NCBI GenBank assembly: GCA_013361095.1
Contig: JAATWA010000004.1
Location: 62,001 to 126,000 of the forward strand
Length of the DNA stretch: 64,000 nt
DNA from: Pseudanabaena biceps
Lineage (GTDB): Bacteria; Cyanobacteriota; Cyanobacteriia; Pseudanabaenales; Pseudanabaenaceae
Direction of reading: 5' to 3'
The position numbers were made by a program, and so were the translations under genes. Of this stretch, positions 61,482-64,000 are shown one piece after another; the first letter of the stretch is position 1, and each line of letters begins with the position of its first letter. The notes beneath the pieces were generated by a model. The model had not been told where the DNA came from and searched no databases. It saw only the letters and a program-made list of their open reading frames with translations.

Positions 61482-61498
61482 TTGATAGTTAATATCAA
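61482..61498. promoter_or_regulatory. candidate operator palindrome
   Basis: TTGATA-GTTAA-TATCAA is a perfect 6-5-6 inverted repeat just upstream of a -35-like TTGACA. Placement and AT-rich symmetry would suit a metalloregulator such as Fur upstream of a TonB receptor; the match to a Fur box is not tested. Confidence 0.35.
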
Positions 61499-61506
61499 TA
61501 AAAGGG

Positions 61507-61535
61507 TTGACAAATTTTGCTAGACTAGATTAATC
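61507..61535 (+). promoter_or_regulatory. candidate promoter of the TonB-dependent receptor gene
   Basis: A perfect -35 hexamer TTGACA (61507-61512) is followed 17 bases later by TTAATC as a weak -10. The transcript would start near 61542, about 48 bases before the TTG start codon. Confidence 0.35.
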
Positions 61536-61589
61536 TTTGTAATCTAATGACAATTTATAGCAATAAGTTAAGTTTGTGAGGAGTGACAG

Positions 61590-64000
61590 TTGAAAGAATT
61601 TATGTATAGCTTTGGGGTCGCAAGTGCGATTGTGGTGATCCTTGCCCCTGTTGTACAAGCCCAAACCCCAATCACAAATATTCAGGTTAGACAGGTAGGG
61701 GATAGCTTAGAACTTTTATTAGAGAGTGAGCGGGCGATCGCCTCTGAAGTCAACCAAAGAGTTGAGGGCAACCAGCTCATCCTCGAAATCCCTAATGCTC
61801 AACTAGAATCCAATGTAACCCAATCGCTGTTATCAGCTCCCATCGCAGGTATTCAAGACATTAGCGCTGCCCAACAGCCTAACAATGTTGTGAAAATAAC
61901 CCTTATAGGTGAAACCACCGCACCTGCAATCAACGTGCAGTCTGGTGATTCTGGTTTAGTCTTCAAAATCATTTCCAATACTTTTGCTGGAAATACTGAA
62001 GATGATGAAGAGACAGAACTAGTAATTACAGCAAATAGAACAGAACAAAAGCCTTCAAGAGTTTCCCGATCTGTGACTGTGATTGAACGAGAAGAAATTG
62101 AACGTCAAACTCAATCCAATCAAGATCTTGGCTCAGTCTTGGCAAAAGTTGTACCTGGATTATCACCTTCGACAGAAACGACAAGTTCTTTTGGACAAAC
62201 GCTACGGGGGCGCAATGTTTCCGTTTTGATTGATGGTGTGCCGCAAAGTACCAACAGAAATGCGCAACGGGATTTGCGAACTATTGATCCTAGTGTAATT
62301 GAACGGATTGAAGTTTTACGCGGTCCTAGTGCTATCTATGGTGATGGCGCAACGGGCGGGATTATTAATATCATTACCCGCAAGAGTGCTAAAGAGCCTT
62401 TTGCCGCAAAGACAACCATCGGCACTAATTTTTCGCCGACAAACCTTCAGAATAGTTTTGGTTATCGATTACAGCAATCAGTTTCTGGAACTGATGACAA
62501 ATTAAGTTACTTTGCTGACGCATCGCTCTCCACCACTGGAGGCAGGTTTGATTCAGCAGGCGATCGCATTCCACCCGATCCATTGGGGCAAGGAGGTTTA
62601 GCCGATCTCACCACCCTCAATTTATTTGCGAAGCTCGGCTATCAAATTGACGATACCTCTAACATTCAGTTTAGTGTCAATCATTTTAACGACCAACAAA
62701 ATTCTAGATTTGCTCTCAACCCAACACCAAGCGGAACAAAGGCAGAAGCTAGGGCAGGACTAGAATTACCCAATCAACCCAACACGAAAAATACGATTCT
62801 TAACCTCGCATACAGTAACGCCAATATCTTTGGTAGCAAGGTGAATGGACAAGTTTACTATCGCAACTATTCCAGCCGTTTCTATCCCTTTGACGACGAC
62901 TCTAAAAGTTCTACATTTGGTGGGTTTGTACTACAATCGCAAGTGCAATCAGATAAGATTGGTGGGCGCTTAGACATCAATACTCCTCTCGCCGAAGATA
63001 ACCGCCTTAACTTACTTTGGGGCGTGGATTATGCCCATGAAAGTACCTCACAACCAGCCGATCTATTTGACGAAGCCATTTTTGAAGCTAGTAATGGACT
63101 TGTTTTTCGCCCCAATGGTCGTCGCAATTTTTCACCGACTTTAAACCAAAATAATCTTGGTCTATTTGCCCAACTCACTTGGAATGCGAACGAGCAATTC
63201 TCAGTCAATGGTGGTGTTCGCCAAGAATTTATTGGCGTTAATATCGGTGACTTTACCACCCTTGCAGGCAATCAGGTTGGGGGCGGTAAGTTAGACTACA
63301 GTGCCACACTTTTTAATGTTGGTGCTGCTTATTCTATTAGTGACAATATCGACCTTTTCGGAAGTTTTGCCCAAGGTTTTTCGACTACCGATGTAGCTAG
63401 AGTTTTACGCACAGCCCCCGCGGGATTTAACGTGGCAGCCCTACGTCCCGAAGCCCAGCGAGTTGATAACTACGAAATTGGTGTTCGTGGCACTTGGGAT
63501 ACAGTCAAAGCTTCCCTAACAGCTTTCACCAGCTATTCAAACCTCGGCACAACCTTTGATGCTCAATTTAATACCCTCCGTGATCCTCAAAGGATTTATG
63601 GGGTAGAGGCAGATTTTCGCGTAGCAGTTAATGAGCAATTGGCATTAGGGGGAACCTTTACCTATAGCGAAGGTGAGCGGGATGTGAATCGAGATGGGGA
63701 CTTTGAAAGTCCCTTACCAAACTTCCAAATTACCCCGATCAAACTCACAGGGTTTGTGGAATTTCAAGCGACTCCACAATGGTCAAATCGTTTCCAGTTA
63801 AATTATCTAGGCAGCCGCGATCCCAAAGGCACTGGCTTTGGATTAGATCGAGTTGATAGTTATCTAACTGCGGATTTAATGAGTAGCTATGACACTGGTT
63901 CTGGCAAAATCCAGCTTGGCATTGAAAACCTTTTCAATTCCCAATATTTTCCAGTCATTTCACAGGTATCTGGTGGTCGTACTAAATATGCAGGACAAGG
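61590..64000 (+). CDS. TonB-dependent (siderophore-type) outer membrane receptor with AMIN domain, 3' end outside window
   Basis: 803 codons are open to the window edge. A TTG at 61590 with GAGGAG seven bases upstream is the best start; ATG 61602 is the alternative. A signal peptide ends at VVQAQ. Residues about 30-125 form an AMIN domain (NIQVRQVGDSLELLLESER), a cyanobacterial feature of such receptors. The TonB box is ETELVITANRTEQ. The plug has TLRGRNVSVLIDGVPQST, IERIEVLRGPSAIYGDGATG and GIINIITRKS. Beta-barrel strands follow. The last visible codons (GGRTKYAGQG) suggest only 10-20 residues are missing. Expected substrate: a ferric siderophore or other metal complex. Confidence 0.92.
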   Translation, partial: MKEFMYSFGVASAIVVILAPVVQAQTPITNIQVRQVGDSLELLLESERAIASEVNQRVEGNQLILEIPNAQLESNVTQSLLSAPIAGIQDISAAQQPNNVVKITLIGETTAPAINVQSGDSGLVFKIISNTFAGNTEDDEETELVITANRTEQKPSRVSRSVTVIEREEIERQTQSNQDLGSVLAKVVPGLSPSTETTSSFGQTLRGRNVSVLIDGVPQSTNRNAQRDLRTIDPSVIERIEVLRGPSAIYGDGATGGIINIITRKSAKEPFAAKTTIGTNFSPTNLQNSFGYRLQQSVSGTDDKLSYFADASLSTTGGRFDSAGDRIPPDPLGQGGLADLTTLNLFAKLGYQIDDTSNIQFSVNHFNDQQNSRFALNPTPSGTKAEARAGLELPNQPNTKNTILNLAYSNANIFGSKVNGQVYYRNYSSRFYPFDDDSKSSTFGGFVLQSQVQSDKIGGRLDINTPLAEDNRLNLLWGVDYAHESTSQPADLFDEAIFEASNGLVFRPNGRRNFSPTLNQNNLGLFAQLTWNANEQFSVNGGVRQEFIGVNIGDFTTLAGNQVGGGKLDYSATLFNVGAAYSISDNIDLFGSFAQGFSTTDVARVLRTAPAGFNVAALRPEAQRVDNYEIGVRGTWDTVKASLTAFTSYSNLGTTFDAQFNTLRDPQRIYGVEADFRVAVNEQLALGGTFTYSEGERDVNRDGDFESPLPNFQITPIKLTGFVEFQATPQWSNRFQLNYLGSRDPKGTGFGLDRVDSYLTADLMSSYDTGSGKIQLGIENLFNSQYFPVISQVSGGRTKYAGQ

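Larger units (their letters stand above)
61202..61589. other. gap between intron and TonB receptor
   Basis: Immediately after the intron a short frame (about 61220-61330) reads TSPWWLLGLLLVLGLRKISE and stops. It may be the C-terminal membrane tail of the gene into which the intron inserted. The rest is AT-rich and holds the receptor's upstream region. Confidence 0.4.

Overview
The window is cyanobacterial, most likely chromosomal DNA of a filamentous or unicellular cyanobacterium (a Pseudanabaena-like organism is a guess). The octamer GCGATCGC (HIP1) is very dense in and between genes. The gene content fits: sucrose synthase, a plastoquinol-terminal-oxidase-like alternative oxidase, an AMIN-domain TonB receptor and Uma2 proteins. 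No rRNA, tRNA or CRISPR array was seen.

Region 1 (1-22237) is mostly intact housekeeping and accessory metabolism. A minus-strand pair encodes sucrose synthase and a GH65 disaccharide phosphorylase fused to beta-phosphoglucomutase. Next come a CurA-type oxidoreductase and a broken DJ-1/PfpI gene. A plus-strand energy/carbon cluster follows: alternative oxidase, ribulose-phosphate 3-epimerase, class I aldolase, P-type H+-ATPase, a lipoprotein cytochrome c and PPK2. An ion/osmotic cluster on the minus strand holds an antiporter remnant, two MscS channels and a ClC-CBS-USP transporter. Small MITE-like and palindromic repeats sit in the gaps.

Region 2 (22447-41391) is a decayed conjugative or integrative element. 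It carries VirB2-, VirB3-, VirB4-, VirB5-, VirB6- and VirB8-like genes in order. The VirB8-like gene then breaks off and a restriction-modification cassette replaces the expected VirB9/B10/B11 genes and most of the coupling protein. The coupling protein's C-terminal part resumes at about 35.2 kb. The cassette is itself damaged: a double-domain cytosine-C5 methyltransferase is split by an IS630-type element with a TA duplication, and the endonuclease gene has an in-frame TAG at codon 46. Two hypothetical proteins, a Uma2 protein and a type IA topoisomerase (its Lys-rich tail cut off by an IS1-type element) complete the region.

Region 3 (41411-46174) returns to ordinary genes: DUF1993, Uma2 and the transcription-repair coupling factor Mfd.

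Region 4 (46180-61205) is an insertion-sequence sink. It contains nested IS1, IS630, IS256, IS701-like, IS1182, IS982 and IS21 elements and the 3' half of a group II intron. Between them are a few host genes (a small ORF with DUF202, an ArsB/NhaD transporter) and truncated host genes (YHYH-type protein, NrtD/CmpD-like ATPase, histidine kinase).

Region 5 (61590-64000) is a TonB-dependent receptor that runs off the end of the window.

The most unusual things seen are the IS-split tandem methyltransferase with its dead endonuclease, the virB4-derived scar where the cassette joins the secretion cluster, and a 54-base fold-back palindrome that frameshifts the DJ-1/PfpI gene.
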